NCBI GenBank assembly: GCA_020091685.1
Contig: CM034591.1
Coordinates: 31,021,555-31,085,554 of the forward strand
Source of the DNA: Lutjanus erythropterus
Lineage: Eukaryota; Chordata; Actinopteri; Lutjaniformes; Lutjanidae
DNA: 64,000 bases
Direction: 5' to 3'
The position numbers and the translations under genes were made by a program. The notes below the pieces were generated by a model. That model was not told the origin of the DNA. It saw only the letters and a list, made by a program, of their open reading frames with translations, and searched no databases. Shown here in pieces: positions 1-11,827 of this stretch. The first letter of the stretch is position 1, and each line of letters starts with the position of its first letter.

Positions 1-340
1 AATCTATAGGAGAAATGTACATATATTCAGCTGGAAGAGGTGTATGTAAAAGGTTGCATCGAATTATAATCTGTAAATATATTAATATTAATGTTGAATT
101 GAATTGGTGTAGCTCATATAGGATTCTAAACAGGATGTTTAGCAGGTTATTCATGTGTGCAGTGAATTTGGATTTGTAGTTTGCATACCTGTGCATATGT
201 TTGTGTAGTTGAGTTTCTTGACGGCCCAGACCTACAGCTCCTCTAACCTCTCAGCCATGAAATAATTTATTAATGGACTCATGAAACAGAAGGAAGACTG
301 GGCCAATTAATATTGAGAAACAAACCTTGCCTGTGGGAGA
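1..340. other. No gene seen
   Basis: AT-rich sequence without a convincing exon, RNA gene or repeat boundary on either strand. Confidence 0.5.
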
Positions 341-620
341 ATGAGGGAGGGAGCTGAAGTCAAGGTGTTTGTTTGTGTGTGTGAAAGGAAGTGCAGCAAA
401 GTGGGCAAGAGAAAGAGAAAGCAGGGAGGAAGGGGAGGCTGAGAGGAAGAGCAAAGGAAGAGCACAGGGGGAATGGAAGGGGAGAGAGGTAGAGAATGAA
501 GCAAGGCAAAGTGAAGGGACACAAGAAAAGTGATGAAAAGTATCAAAAGGGAGAAAGAAAACCAGTGGAGAGGAAGGGAGGAAAACAAGCTGAGACAAGT
601 TAGAATGATGAGGAAAAAAA
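341..620 (+). repeat. Purine-rich low-complexity tract
   Basis: The plus strand is dominated by G and A (GAGAAAGAGAAAGC, GGGAGGAAGGGG and similar). It opens two overlapping minus-strand frames made mainly of Phe, Leu, Ser and Pro, which follow from composition and are not evidence of protein. Confidence 0.7.
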
Positions 621-648
621 AGAGCCACATATGGATCTGTACTTTCGG

Positions 649-698
649 TTTACAAATCCGTGAATCTGATTGCAAATTTGTTAGCACGGATTTGTAAA
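649..698. repeat. Short inverted repeat (hairpin)
   Basis: The 14-base arm TTTACAAATCCGTG (649-662) is perfectly complemented by CACGGATTTGTAAA (685-698) across a 22-base loop. It may be part of an old palindromic MITE; no target duplication was found. Confidence 0.7.
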
Positions 699-1448
699 TT
701 GAAGGGCAACTTCACAAAGGATTGCACAGCTTTGGTGGCTGCTAAACCTGCAGAAATAACACAAAAATAAACTATGTAAATCTCAAAGCAGCCAGAAAGG
801 CTGAAATGCATCTCTAACTGCGGTGCCAAGCAGCTAGCTTCTCAGTGCTCCAGTGCTATTTGTGCATATTAAGATTAGGCATTATGCTTACATTTGGCAT
901 CTTCAGAGAGTTGGCAGAAAGTGAAGCGCACTGATCATGGCAGCAAGTAGAAGCAAGTAGTGCATCACAGTACATCATATGCACACAGATGGCATGGACA
1001 GTAGGCTACAATACCTGAGATTCACCAAACAGGGAACCAAGATAAAACCCACTGCTGTGAGATGATGGTTTGACACTATAAGACACCAGCTCTCCGTGTG
1101 GCGAGATGCATAAGGGAGTGCGCACTGTTAAAGCATCCCAAACAACAATCAACCTCACAAACACAAGCAGGGGGAGGTAATAAATAATAAGAATAGTTAG
1201 AATCCACTGAGTGGAATGTATAGTTTTTGCAACAACATTTATAACATTTTATGTTGCTGAACTATGTCATGTTCAGTACAGCTTTATATCACTGTGACAA
1301 TATAGAATTGCAGATGAGAATTTAACAGACAAAATAAGGGCGAATTGCATGTAGCTGTGATATTTTATGGGCATTTTTGCGCAGTAATATCATTAACGCA
1401 ATATCAATAATAGGCGGCCTGGTGCCATTCCCAACATGCACATACTAA
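699..1448. other. No gene seen
   Basis: Ordinary AT-rich sequence; no supported exon or element end. Confidence 0.45.
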
Positions 1449-1906
1449 TGATTTGTCACCGTCTCTCGGTGACCTTGGCTGCTGACTATTGTAGTATAAA
1501 GAGGGAAAGTCCACACATTGCAGAGGTGGGGTGGAAGGATGGCTCAAACAAACCCAGGATTTTCACCAAGGACACTGGGGTTTGAGTCCTGCGTGAAACC
1601 AAAACATTATTAAAAGTCGTAAGGCGCATAACGTTATGTGAGTCACAACCTTTGTCATGTGACTTCTGTGTCGTAGCATGCTCCAGTGATAATTCCCTAA
1701 CAGTCATGTGACTTCTGTTTTGCGAGTCACTTCAGTGACATCATGTGATGTATGTAACGTAAAAAAGTTACTGCAACCCCAAACAAGTTCTTATCCTAAA
1801 CCTAACTAAACTGTGACCATTTCATAGCATTAATTACACGTTAAGCAGGCTTTCTGGTCACGTCAGATACAGCTGCCAAAGGGTATCAAGGTGTGGTGAC
1901 AAATCA
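1449..1906. mobile_element. Repeat bounded by short inverted ends
   Basis: TGATTTGTCACC at 1449-1460 is repeated as its exact reverse complement GGTGACAAATCA at 1895-1906. Between them is GTGAC-rich sequence and a stretch like CCTAAACCTAACTAAACTG that I recall from fish interspersed repeats. This suggests a small non-autonomous DNA element, but the true ends and a target duplication are not resolved. Confidence 0.45.
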
Positions 1907-3741
1907 TCAGTGAGTTGGGATGAGAATATGTTGGAAAAGGACCCTCAGATGGGGCAAATAGCAGTTGCTGATGATGCACAATTCATGGTGGTGTCAGTGG
2001 CCGCAATCCATTCTTTGTGAATTTGCTGTTGAGAGCACAGATTTACAGATGTTTCTTTTTCTCTTTTCAACTGATTCTGGAGACTTTGTTGAAGGATGTT
2101 TCCGCCTGTTAAAAGGCAGTTTTTTCGTCACCACAGTCGCCTCAGTGCTTGCTCTTGGTGGAAACATTTGGGTTCACTGTCTAGACCTGAGTTAACTTCG
2201 TTATGATTTGACGTTATACAAATAAACATAACTGAAATTGAACTGAACTATAGAAAATCAAAGAAAGAAGGAAGAGCAGAGGAGAGGTGCAGTGAGATGA
2301 AAATAATAAGGAAGCAAAGGGTTACTTTATACCATAAACCAAGGATGTCTGGAAAGAAAATGATGTGAATTACTGTTATTAGTGACTTTTAATTAATTAT
2401 TGAACATACTGCTGTTTCATATATTATACCTACTGTAAAGGAACAAGGAGTAATGCTTTGACTTGATATTGGTCTAAGTGAAGCCTCCATGCATTTCAGT
2501 GTGACTATTTTCTGTACTTTGATATCAAAACGTCTTCTGAATAAACAAGAGAAACTGTCTTTTAGTCTTCAGTGGGTCCACTTACTTTAGCCTATAGGGC
2601 TGTGTTGTAAAATTACATTCATTTGTTAAAAGATTCACATTCCTCAAGCAATTCTCTTCCCAGCTCTTGAAAACACATTTGTAATTCTTTCCTTCCTCTC
2701 TCCGAGTCCTTTATTAGGGGACCAAATAGCATTTGGTGGGTGAACACTGATTTGTATTCCTTCAGCTCTAATTAAATTTGTTCTGGTAATACAAAAGAGA
2801 AAGCCCATCAACAAATAACAGCAAAACAAACAAGAGGGGTGCATGCATAAAACAAGACGAACAAACCTGCTCTGGGGCTGATTGTGTTCAGATGTGCTTG
2901 ATAAAAAACAACTTTGCATGCTGAAAATGAGTAAATGAAGAGGTTTGATTCAAGTTTGTTTTATGTTTTTTTTCTGCCACTTGCTGTCATGTTCATTAAA
3001 CACAAGGATGGAAACGTAAGATAATGTTGCAAATGAACAGGATGACTACAGATTGCCTTTGTAGAGAGAGTACTTTGAAACTGAAGATACAAAGTTTATT
3101 CATGGCTGCGTTGTTGTAATTTGGTTCAGTTTCCTGAGGTTACCATCCAATTCTTTATTAGTAAAAGCCTCACTCATTACTCATTACACTGACATTTCTT
3201 CTTGTAAAATAAATCTTTGCTGGAGGAGGTCTTTTCAGCAAAATAATGTTTTCTCTCAGGTATATTTCTGACTTAATCAACAAAATCTTATCACTGACCA
3301 GTTGTGAACCTTTTAACCCTTTAATATTAAAGAGAGAGTTATACTCTTCATTTGTCTACTGAACTTTGCAAATTTGGTGATTAGTTGCTGAAACACGATC
3401 GTGGACCAGGGTGGCACAGTTAGATCTGTAAGCAATAATACATTATTAGTCAGAGAAATGCATTTCCTGCTAACTCTGTCTCCTAAAATATATGCGTATA
3501 AATATTACATGTATACTGCTCATTCGTTTTACTTGCCAGATGGTTTCCTATAATATTTAGTGTTTTCTCCTCTTTGATTTGCATTAAACTGATGTGGCAG
3601 GACAGTTTCATCCAGATTCAGATGGCCTCTAAAGAATGAGCAAAATAGTTCAAACAGTCTTACTATCCTAACTATCCTAACTATGCTAACCTAACTAAGT
3701 TGTTTGGATGACATAATGTCATATTATGACTTACAGCATTG
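1907..3741. other. No gene seen
   Basis: AT-rich DNA with several short chance frames. None shows splice context, conserved motif or codon pattern that would support a gene. Confidence 0.5.
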
Positions 3742-3768
3742 CATATATATATATATATTTGTGTATAT

Positions 3769-4620
3769 AAGTGCTGTCAGTCGATTAAAATATTTAATCA
3801 CGATTATTGAAATGTAACTTTATCAAATAAAATACATTAACCAAACACAATGACAAAAAAGTCCAGGAACCCTCAAAGACACTGCATCTGGCATAAAAAT
3901 ATGCTCAAATAATAAGATGACATTGACTTCAATAGAAAAGTTAACTGAAGCTTCTATGTCTCACTGCAGGCTCAGATTTAAAATTCAAACACCACAGAAC
4001 CAGCAGTAATTTAGGAAAAGGTCGCTATTTATAAGGATTTTTATTTATTTATTAATTTCTTTATTTATTATTGTGAATATTAGTTCATTTCTTTAATAAA
4101 ATATTCATCTTTATTTAACTCGGCCAAAATAATGACGAAACGGTGCACTATATTCACGTTTTTGTATTAAGGCAGCAGGATCATTTACATCAGTATCACT
4201 GACACTTTACATCAGTGAGGATGTTTTAGACCACAGCAGACAGCAAACTGCAAACCGACACACACCAAGGAGATGAAGAGGAGATACAGCATACGGACTC
4301 TTCATCGTGACTTACAATAATGCGGCGCAGTGATAAATGTTTTGTGGAGGAGACAAGAGTCTGTCAGTTTGGCCTTTACAGAGACAGATATTTTAATCTG
4401 TAGTGTTTAAGCCACAGAACTGTACTGCGTTATATATGTATATGTATATACACATGTATGTGTATATATGTACATATATGAGTATATGTGTGTGTTTATA
4501 TATATACACATATATATAAATATATAAATATGCATTGAATACTTATACTGTATAATTGACCCTGTTACATATATATATTTATATATATATATATATATTA
4601 TATATATATATACATACATA

Positions 4621-4685
<65 letters not shown>

Positions 4686-5170
4686 ATATATACACATATA
4701 TATAAATATATAAATATGCATTGAATACTTAAACTGTATAATTGACCCTGTTACATATATGTATATATATATATACACACACACACGCACACACATCTTG
4801 TTTGCAGATGTAGACAAATCAGATTTTTTTGGTGGCAGTGAACGTTGCAAACACCAGATCACGAGCAGCCCTTCCTGTTCACTTACGCACAGTACGCGCA
4901 TTGTACGGAAAAACGGAAGCTGACTTTCTGTTAGCTAGCTGTTTCAAATGTACATTAAGGTAAAAATCACGGCGACACAACGCAGTTTGCTGAAGTTTGT
5001 CACAAAAAAGACGTCACGAGGAGCAGGAGGAGGAAAATTCAGCGCAACTTGGACACCTGCTGCTGCACCAGTTTCTCCTCAACACTGGTTATGAGGCGGA
5101 CACGTACCTGAGAGTCATGAGAGCTGCTGCTGCTCACATGCCTCGGTTAAAATACCGGAGGTAACAAACC
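3769..5170 (+). repeat. Interspersed repeat copy, poorly bounded
   Basis: It begins with GTGCTGTCAGTCGATTAAAA followed by ATTTAATCACGATTATTG, a start resembling terminal sequences of fish non-autonomous DNA elements. Downstream sequence to about 5170 is richer in GC and has no long frame. No matching inverted end was found near 5170-5560, so the 3' limit is a guess. A TA-rich satellite-like block sits inside it. Confidence 0.3.
4425..4798. repeat. TA/CA-rich block with internal 75-base direct duplication
   Basis: Runs of TA, TACA and TG dominate. The unit at 4501-4575 recurs at 4687-4761 with one difference seen (T to A), including the complex core TGCATTGAATACTT. The high identity suggests recent expansion. 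The 164-codon minus-strand frame here is almost pure Tyr-Ile repeat and is an artefact. Confidence 0.8.
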
Positions 5171-6103
5171 CGCCAGCACACGCTTATCTATCACTGCGGA
5201 AGATGCAGAAAGTGTTTGTACAGTGTTTGTACTGAGGTGAACGTCCTCGGTGCACTGGGCCTTTCTATGACTTGTTCAGGTGCTCGACTCATGCCCAATA
5301 CTGTATACCCACAAATGACTTTTCTCCTACAGAGCCATAACAAGCTGTGCTGCTGAATGACCCTGTTCACCGTCCTGATGGATAAAAACTAACATCAGGG
5401 CACCAGTGATGACACAGACTGAACTCTCTGTCTCTGCTCTCCACTGACAGAACTGACTGAATCATTGGAGTAATGCAATAATCCATATTCATCATCAAAC
5501 TTCATTTTCTTCTGCTGTCACCATCAAAAGTAAGTCAATTTACTATTTCAAGCTATAGTGGTCTATTGCCTGACTCGGTATTATTGTTTATTGGGTATAG
5601 TTTTGTTGTGTTTACAACTGGATTTTATTTTGATGTTGCTTCTTCTGTGGCTTAGGTGGGTTTATGTGGCCGCTGTGCCAGGTATGCTCAAGTGTCGTTT
5701 TTAAGGTTACTGAGCATGTTGATGCCAGTGTGTTTATCCATACACTAGATGAATGATGCTGTTGCGCCTGTCACTGTTTGTGTGTGAATATATGGCTGCT
5801 CTGCCAGGCTAAGTGAGGCTGTAAATGTTTCTCTTTGTGTCTGTGACATGATGTATAAAGGTTGGTTAAACTGTGGTGGATTCAGGCAGGTATAGTGGTA
5901 ACGGCCTGTTTTGGTTAACATGCATTTCATAAGCAATTGAGTATGACTGGTCTTATGGTCTTACTGGTCTGGTGTTGTCTGTGCCCACTGACACTGATTT
6001 CTGTGTACCTGACTGGTCGTCAGTGAATATTTTGCAGATGTGTTTAGCTTGAACTTTTTGTGACTTTGCACCTACATTCAACATGTTTTCCCATAAGTGA
6101 TAT
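5171..6103. other. No gene seen
   Basis: Mixed-composition sequence. Nothing with splice-site or protein support. Confidence 0.4.
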
Positions 6104-6670
6104 ATGAATGAATGAATGAATGATGAATGAATATTTTATGTTTGTGTCTGGTCATTCTAATGACCACCCTTCATGAGATTATTCACATTAACTACAACAG
6201 CATGTTAACGTATCATCATCAGAAAGCACAATACATCAGCAGCATCCCAGCATAAACATCTTTCCAATGTAAAGTATAATCTCACACCAGTATCACTCCA
6301 AGAGATATTCCATAATACAAACACACATTACAGCCCTATAAACAGAAAACAACTAAACAATCCATATTTGGTCCATTTTATAAATCAATAATCCATTGTC
6401 CATAGTAAAGTAAATTATATCTAAGTAAATAAATGTATCTATCATGTGTTACTTTTCTCCTTTCTCCCATGCTTTTAAAAGAAACTCAGAAAATGCAAAA
6501 ACATGATCCAAATCAACGTTGAAAGTTCCATTCTCCAAACCTATCAAATCAAAATCGGGAGCATGAACTTTTTCATATGATATTTGTCTCAAATCATGAT
6601 AGAATGGGCACTACAAAATAAAATGAATATCATCCTTTACCTTGTTTATTTCACAATAGTCACACATTCT
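6104..6670 (-). pseudogene. C-terminal remnant of a LINE with Cys/His motif and ATTC-type tail
   Basis: Reading the minus strand from 6670 to the stop at 6449 gives 73 residues broken by a single TAG. The order is RMCDYC, then DDIHFIL, the stop, then CPFYHDLR, and finally a FLLKAW segment near the end. The pattern R-x-C-x2-C ... D-x-IHF ... C-x2-Y-x-DLR is one I associate with the extreme C terminus of several vertebrate and invertebrate non-LTR retrotransposon polyproteins. Below the stop is about 310 bases of AT-rich sequence, which then meets a TGAA tandem repeat at 6104-6134. On the minus strand that reads as an ATTC-type tail, as expected for a LINE 3' end. The upstream coding region could not be followed beyond about 6780. 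The clade was not assigned. Confidence 0.6.
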
Positions 6671-7468
6671 TTCCTCTTTACTTATAATTTACTGATCATA
6701 CATCTTGTTTCAGTCTGTAATGTACCTCATCTTAACTGTACACACAGTGATCTCTGACTCTTGTGCAAATTGTACTTAACATATTTTTTCACATACACAC
6801 ATACAAACAGTAATATCTCAGCTTAAGCTTTTGCCAAATTTTCTCTGCCCTTGATTGTGTGCATTTAGCCTGAGCTTGGTATTTAAACTCAAAACATATT
6901 TCTGTTTCTTTCAAAACCTTGAAAATGAGCGGTATATTATTGTATGTGCAGGCGTCAGGATCCGAGGTGGACATTGGTAGCTTCACAGTTCACCTGCTTA
7001 AAGGCAAACAATGCAGGATTTCCCCCAAAACAATACACAGACTCACACAAAAAGAAGTGTGTGGCAGTGCTTGCAGAGACCCCACCCCCTACCTTCTTAT
7101 TTCCTTATTATTTTGCTGTGCCCAGGAGCCTTTACCAACCTAAAATGTCAGTATTTGACTTCCTGGGAAGGAGACTCAACGATCATCTTTTTGGTGTATT
7201 TACAAACAGCAACTGACAAATCCTATTTATTTTACCTTTAAGTAAAATCAACACATAGTTTCCTGAAAACAAAACATTGTTTTTAAGATACGGTCTTTAC
7301 AGGAGGAAGAGTGGACCAAAATTAATACCAGAATTCAGCTGCGCTACCTGCACTGACTGAATTTCACCACAGGTTTGTTCAGAGCTACAAAATTGCCAAT
7401 CAGGCACCGCAGGCAGAAAAATATATTGTCACTCTTCCAGCATTTCTACCTTCAGCGCTCTTGCCACC
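6671..7468. other. No gene seen
   Basis: Possibly includes the decayed upstream part of the minus-strand LINE up to about 6990; otherwise no recognisable content. Short overlapping plus-strand frames around 6919-7241 have no motif support. Confidence 0.4.
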
Positions 7469-7750
7469 ATGAAAATAGAGCCCTTTATCTCCTTTATTTC
7501 CTTTATTTTGTCAATTACCTTCAGCCCATCACTAATGGATTCAGCTACTCAGCCAGAGCTAATGGGGACTTCATCAAAGCTCATGCTGACAAATCTAAAC
7601 TCAAGTCAACCTGCGAGAGCCTCAACCAGTGCTCTGTGGGATTTATTTGATCCAACTCTGCATCTCACTGGTGGACATGAGGAGGACAAAGTGATGTCTA
7701 TTAGGATGAAGCAGAAAATGAAGAGAACTCAGTCTTACACCATGCTCTAA
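7469..7750 (+). CDS. Unrecognised 93-codon open frame with strong start context
   Basis: The ATG lies in GCCACCATGA, a close match to the vertebrate Kozak consensus. The first 20 or so residues are MKIEPF then a hydrophobic run (FISFISFILSITF), which could act as a signal peptide. The rest is Ser/Thr-rich, then WDLFDPTLHLTGG, and ends in a basic segment (RMKQKMKRTQS). The stop codon TAA falls two bases before CAGTGAGT, which looks like a splice donor, so the frame does not run into the presumed intron. I do not recognise the protein and found no partner exon. It may be chance or a lineage-specific peptide; it sits among repeat-derived DNA. Confidence 0.12.
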   Translation: MKIEPFISFISFILSITFSPSLMDSATQPELMGTSSKLMLTNLNSSQPARASTSALWDLFDPTLHLTGGHEEDKVMSIRMKQKMKRTQSYTML

Positions 7751-8329
7751 CAGTGAGTACACACAGAGGCGTAGAGGGAGAGGTTTTAAAAAAAAAGTGT
7801 GTTTGTGCGAGTGGACTATCTTCTACATGTGCAGTCATTGGAAAGCAGATGAAAACCTTTGTACAGATGAGTGTGAATGACATGTTTGTATATAACATCA
7901 GCGTTTTTCAGGCCATGGATTCTGTAGCTGATAGAGGGATGGAGCAGGGACACCGTGCTACATTTATTGTGTTAAATATTTTCAGGTCTTCATTCGTCTC
8001 TCATTTGCACTTGCATGTAGCTGTCGTAGCATGGCTAATGTTAGCTGTGTTAGCCTTAACCTCTGCACTTTCAGTGGTGGTTTCTGAGGTGGAAGGTATG
8101 TCAGAGTCTCTTGCTCTTGAAGTTACAAAACAATCCATTGTGCCTCACTACTGACATGAGTGTCGGTACACTTGGCCTAATTTTGTGTAATTATAATACT
8201 TATACTGTATATGGCAGTCTCTTGCTCTTAAAGTACCTCACATACCTCACACTGTACAGTGATACAGCTAATGGGCGAATATGTTTCAATAATATGTGGC
8301 TAACTAGTTTACTTTTATGGATAGGTGCC
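7751..8329. other. No gene seen; repeat-like phrases
   Basis: Contains phrases such as GGCTAATGTTAGCTGTGTTA that recur in fish interspersed repeats. The 133-codon plus-strand frame at 7753-8154 starts inside the putative donor site region and is not supported. Confidence 0.4.
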
Positions 8330-8700
8330 ACAAAGTGATTTAGTGATTTAGCTAGCTCAAATGATTGCACACAGCTTCATGGATAGGCTTTTTTTTTTTA
8401 CTAATATGCCAGTGGTCTTTGCTAATAATAGAGTGCTGCAGGAATGAGTCCTAAAACCCAGAAATGAGTTAATATATTAGCACTTCTGGTTCCCTCATCT
8501 CAAACTCAATTTTTGGTTATTTGGTTGAAGTCAGGTCTGTGGTTAACACAAGCTTAAAAGATTTGCACATTTTGCTCTACTTCATAAAATATGTCACTGA
8601 ATATCCTAAGTGTGAGTTTGGAAGCTTTTGTGTCTTCAAACTGGCTGCTGCTAACAAGTGGCTAAATGAGACGACATAAGTGGTGATGATGCTGAATCAT
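8330..8700. repeat. Interspersed repeat fragment
   Basis: Segments such as AATGATTGCACACAGCTTC and CACTTCTGGTTCCCTCATCT match, from memory, a dispersed repeat common in percomorph genomes. Boundaries are unresolved. Confidence 0.3.
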
Positions 8701-8809
8701 GTGGCTGTGAGGTTGTTCGTGTTAGCTTTCTACTTCTGGCGATTGCATTTCGACCATTAAAGTGGTGTTTGTGAAGATTATCTTGTATTATAGTATCACA
8801 AGTATCACA

Positions 8810-9535
8810 AACTTTTGTCCAACACAGAGCTTATTTTCTGTATTAGTCCAAATTTCCAAAAATCCTATTTTGGCTTTTTGTAGAGGAAACCACTAATGTA
8901 TGTCTTACAAAAATATGTCATCGCTGCAGCTCTCTATATGTTATGTTATGTGTTGATTGTTGATATGTATTTTCATATATATATTTCATATTTCATATTT
9001 TTAGACTTTAGACTTCACCAAACATATTTTTTAAAAAGAGACATGATTTCATTTGGACTTGAGCCTTTTGACTTGAAAATGCCTGAAAACTTACACCAAG
9101 CCCAAAGATTCAAAAGAATGTTATTTAAGTGTTTTACAAATCACCCAATTTCCCTTCATTTCCTAAATCAACTTATGTTAATGCTATATTCATTTCTAGA
9201 AAGAGCCACTTAATTCCCCACAATCCTCTGATAATCTTTGTTTGAACCAATCCTACAGCATCCAATCAAGTTACAGGAGAGAACCATGAAGATGGAATAT
9301 TATGTTACTCAGTGCCTGCAGAAAAAAATATTCCAAAAATAATGTCTTTCGAGTTCAGAAACTATGATGTGGTCAGTCATAAACTTTTGTTCATCATAGA
9401 GCTTATTTTCTGCACCAATCCTAATTCCAAAAATCCTAGGGAACCAGAGGGATGCTTACTTCTGGGTTGGCCTCAAAAAAATATTTCATCCCTGCAGTAC
9501 TATGTTATGTTGAATGTTAATGTGTATTTTCAACA
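8810..9535 (+). repeat. Two diverged direct copies of one repeat
   Basis: Copy 1 (about 8810-8975) and copy 2 (about 9380-9535) share in the same order ACTTTTGT, AGAGCTTATTTTCTG, TCCAAAAATCCTA, ATCnCTGCAG and TATGTTATGT. Differences and small gaps put them well below perfect identity. This is either an old local duplication or two fragments of the same dispersed family. Confidence 0.6.
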
Positions 9536-11531
9536 CATTTTGATTTTTAGAGAAGAAACTTTCAAATAATTATCAAATAATTTTGCACCCCTCTCTGCAG
9601 TAACTCTAAGGACCTCCTAGGGGTCACAAACCCCCTGTTGAAGACCCTTGATATGCATGTTTGAATGTGCACATTTTTGTATTTTTACCGCAAAAATGGA
9701 AAACGCATGAATGTCCATGTTGTCCAGGATGATGTGGACACAGTATATAATCCAGTGCATCTGTAGCAGCTTGCTGCCACTTGTACAGACAGACAAGAAG
9801 TGCCTGCAGGTACCAGTGTGCATTTCACATTAATGGTCTCAACATCAGACCCTCACCACCATTTCAGCTTCATGACAAGAATATTTATCTGGTCGTAAGT
9901 GTAAGCTCCTTATCTCGTCCACTTCCTGAAAGCATTTCTACTTGTCTGACAAATGTGGCTCAACTGAACTTGGTTTTATTGCCTACAAATATTCCATTTG
10001 CAGAAGTTACAAGCCTCTTTGCTTTCATCTAGACTCTTCTCTTTGCTCCGTGTCTCCGCTCATCTCCAGTCCCTCCGTCAGTTAAATATCTTTCCTCACT
10101 TACTCTCTATTCCTCTTCCCGACTCTGGTTTGCTTCCCTTTACTTCTCTCTCCCTTTCTTCTGGTTCTCGCTGCACATATACAAGCTAATCAGTGTCTAA
10201 TCTCGCTTTTAATTCTCTTCCTATTAACCTCTTGCTATCGTTTGTTTTACCATTACCCCTCCACACACGCGCGCGCTTAAATTGCCTTCTGAGCTAAATT
10301 GCGGTTTATTTCCACATCATGACAGAGATATGCTGAGTTAATTACAGAGCGCAAATGAACGTCACAGGAAAGGGAGGAGGCGAGGGGAGGGGATGAATGG
10401 ATATTGCAAGCAGGGATACACATGCTCCAAAGCTCATACAGCTCTTACAACTAATATCATAGTGCTGTTTTTCTTGTGTTTTTTTTTTTATTATTATCTG
10501 TGTTGGAGCCAATTCATTTGAATGATTGTCATACATATTGTTTGCTTTTATTGAAATCAAGAAAAAGTGAGGATGTCGTGTTTGATATCAGCAAAACAAT
10601 GTATAATATCAACTGTAGCCAAATAATCTGATTTGATTTTTCAGTTGTGTTTTCTATAGTTTTACTTGTTGAACCACTTTTCATTCTAACAAAAGATTAA
10701 AGTTGCACATTTTCATAAACACTTTTACAAAGGCTTTATAAACCCTTTATCAATTATTAATCTGTAATCCTTTTTTTTTTTTTTAGATTATTACTCCCTC
10801 AAATTATACTCAAAGATCAACCTATTGCGTTCCCTACTTCAAATGAGAGTTTCAATGGTGCAACTTGTAGACATAAGATGATATATCTCAGCAATAAGCT
10901 TTTGTTTTTACTGTATGTTATAGGGTCAGGTGGGTTGGGAAGAGCAGGGAGGACTCAATAACTTTACTACACCCAACTGTACACAGTGTCAGCCGCAGTA
11001 CAAAACTAAATTACATTTCAAACTACTGTATGGGAATGTAATTTAGCTTTCCATTCCCTCTAAATGCAGATTAGAAAGTGGACAGCATACAGAACGAATG
11101 ACCTGAGTAACTGAAGTCAACATTTAGTTTGCAGACATCAGGTAGATTAAGCCGTCTAAAAGCATGTGAGCCACAAGTGTATAACGCACATTAGTCAGCA
11201 GAACTGCACAACCTCTGCCACCTGCACTAGACTGTGCTTTGCACTGTAAAGCTCAACTTACAAAAACAGGGCCTAAGTTTATGCAAAAGACTCTTTATCC
11301 TTAAAAGTTAAGAAAACCTGAGTTTCATTTTAGGGACATGTTGAGACTCTAAAGGCCTAGAGGTGCACAGAAGGGTCATTATTTGTATCTGTATCTGTTG
11401 AACTAAAAAAAAAAATCTGTACTTGTATTTGGACAGAAGACCAGATGTGAGTGTGGTTTAATACAGGAAGTCACGGCAAAACTGGCAAATTTTATTTATT
11501 AACCTAATATCATAGGCGATTGGCAAGTAAG
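9536..11531. other. No gene seen
   Basis: Includes a pyrimidine-rich stretch at about 10010-10250 and several T runs. Frames here are short and without motifs. Confidence 0.5.
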
Positions 11532-11827
11532 TAGAACTACAACAAGTAATTGATTATTAATCCATTATTAAGCTTCTTAATTTTATTTTTTTTCTGATTT
11601 CTTTACTCCTATATGACAATAAATTAAATATATTTGGGTTCTGGGTAAAATGAGACATTTGAAGGACATCACCTTAGGCTTTGGGAAACACTGATCAACA
11701 TTTTTCAGTTTTATAGAGCAAGCAACTAATTAATTAATCAAGAAAATAATTGGCAGATTATAAAAGACTAAAATAAAGATGATAAAGATTAAAATAATTG
11801 TTCCCTCCAAGTAAACTGTTGTACCTA
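11532..11827 (+). mobile_element. AT-rich inverted-repeat element, family D copy 1
   Basis: The start TAGAACTACAACAAGT and the end GTTGTACCTA form degraded inverted termini. The core GGCTTTGGGAAACACTGATC and AATTAATCAAGAAAATAAT aligns with the second copy at 18.1 kb. The flanking 8-mers CAAGTAAG and CAAAAAAA agree at only five positions, so the target duplication is weak. It codes for nothing. I read it as a non-autonomous DNA element of hAT type by comparison with the second copy. Confidence 0.5.

Noticed and set aside
251..687. Two overlapping minus-strand open frames rich in Phe, Leu and Ser
   Set aside because: They are the complement of a purine-rich tract; composition alone explains the lack of stops.
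4407..4901. 164-codon minus frame of Tyr-Ile repeats
   Set aside because: Produced by TA/TACA microsatellite sequence.
7753..8154. 133-codon plus frame
   Set aside because: It has no recognised domain, overlaps repeat phrases and its start overlaps a splice-donor-like site.
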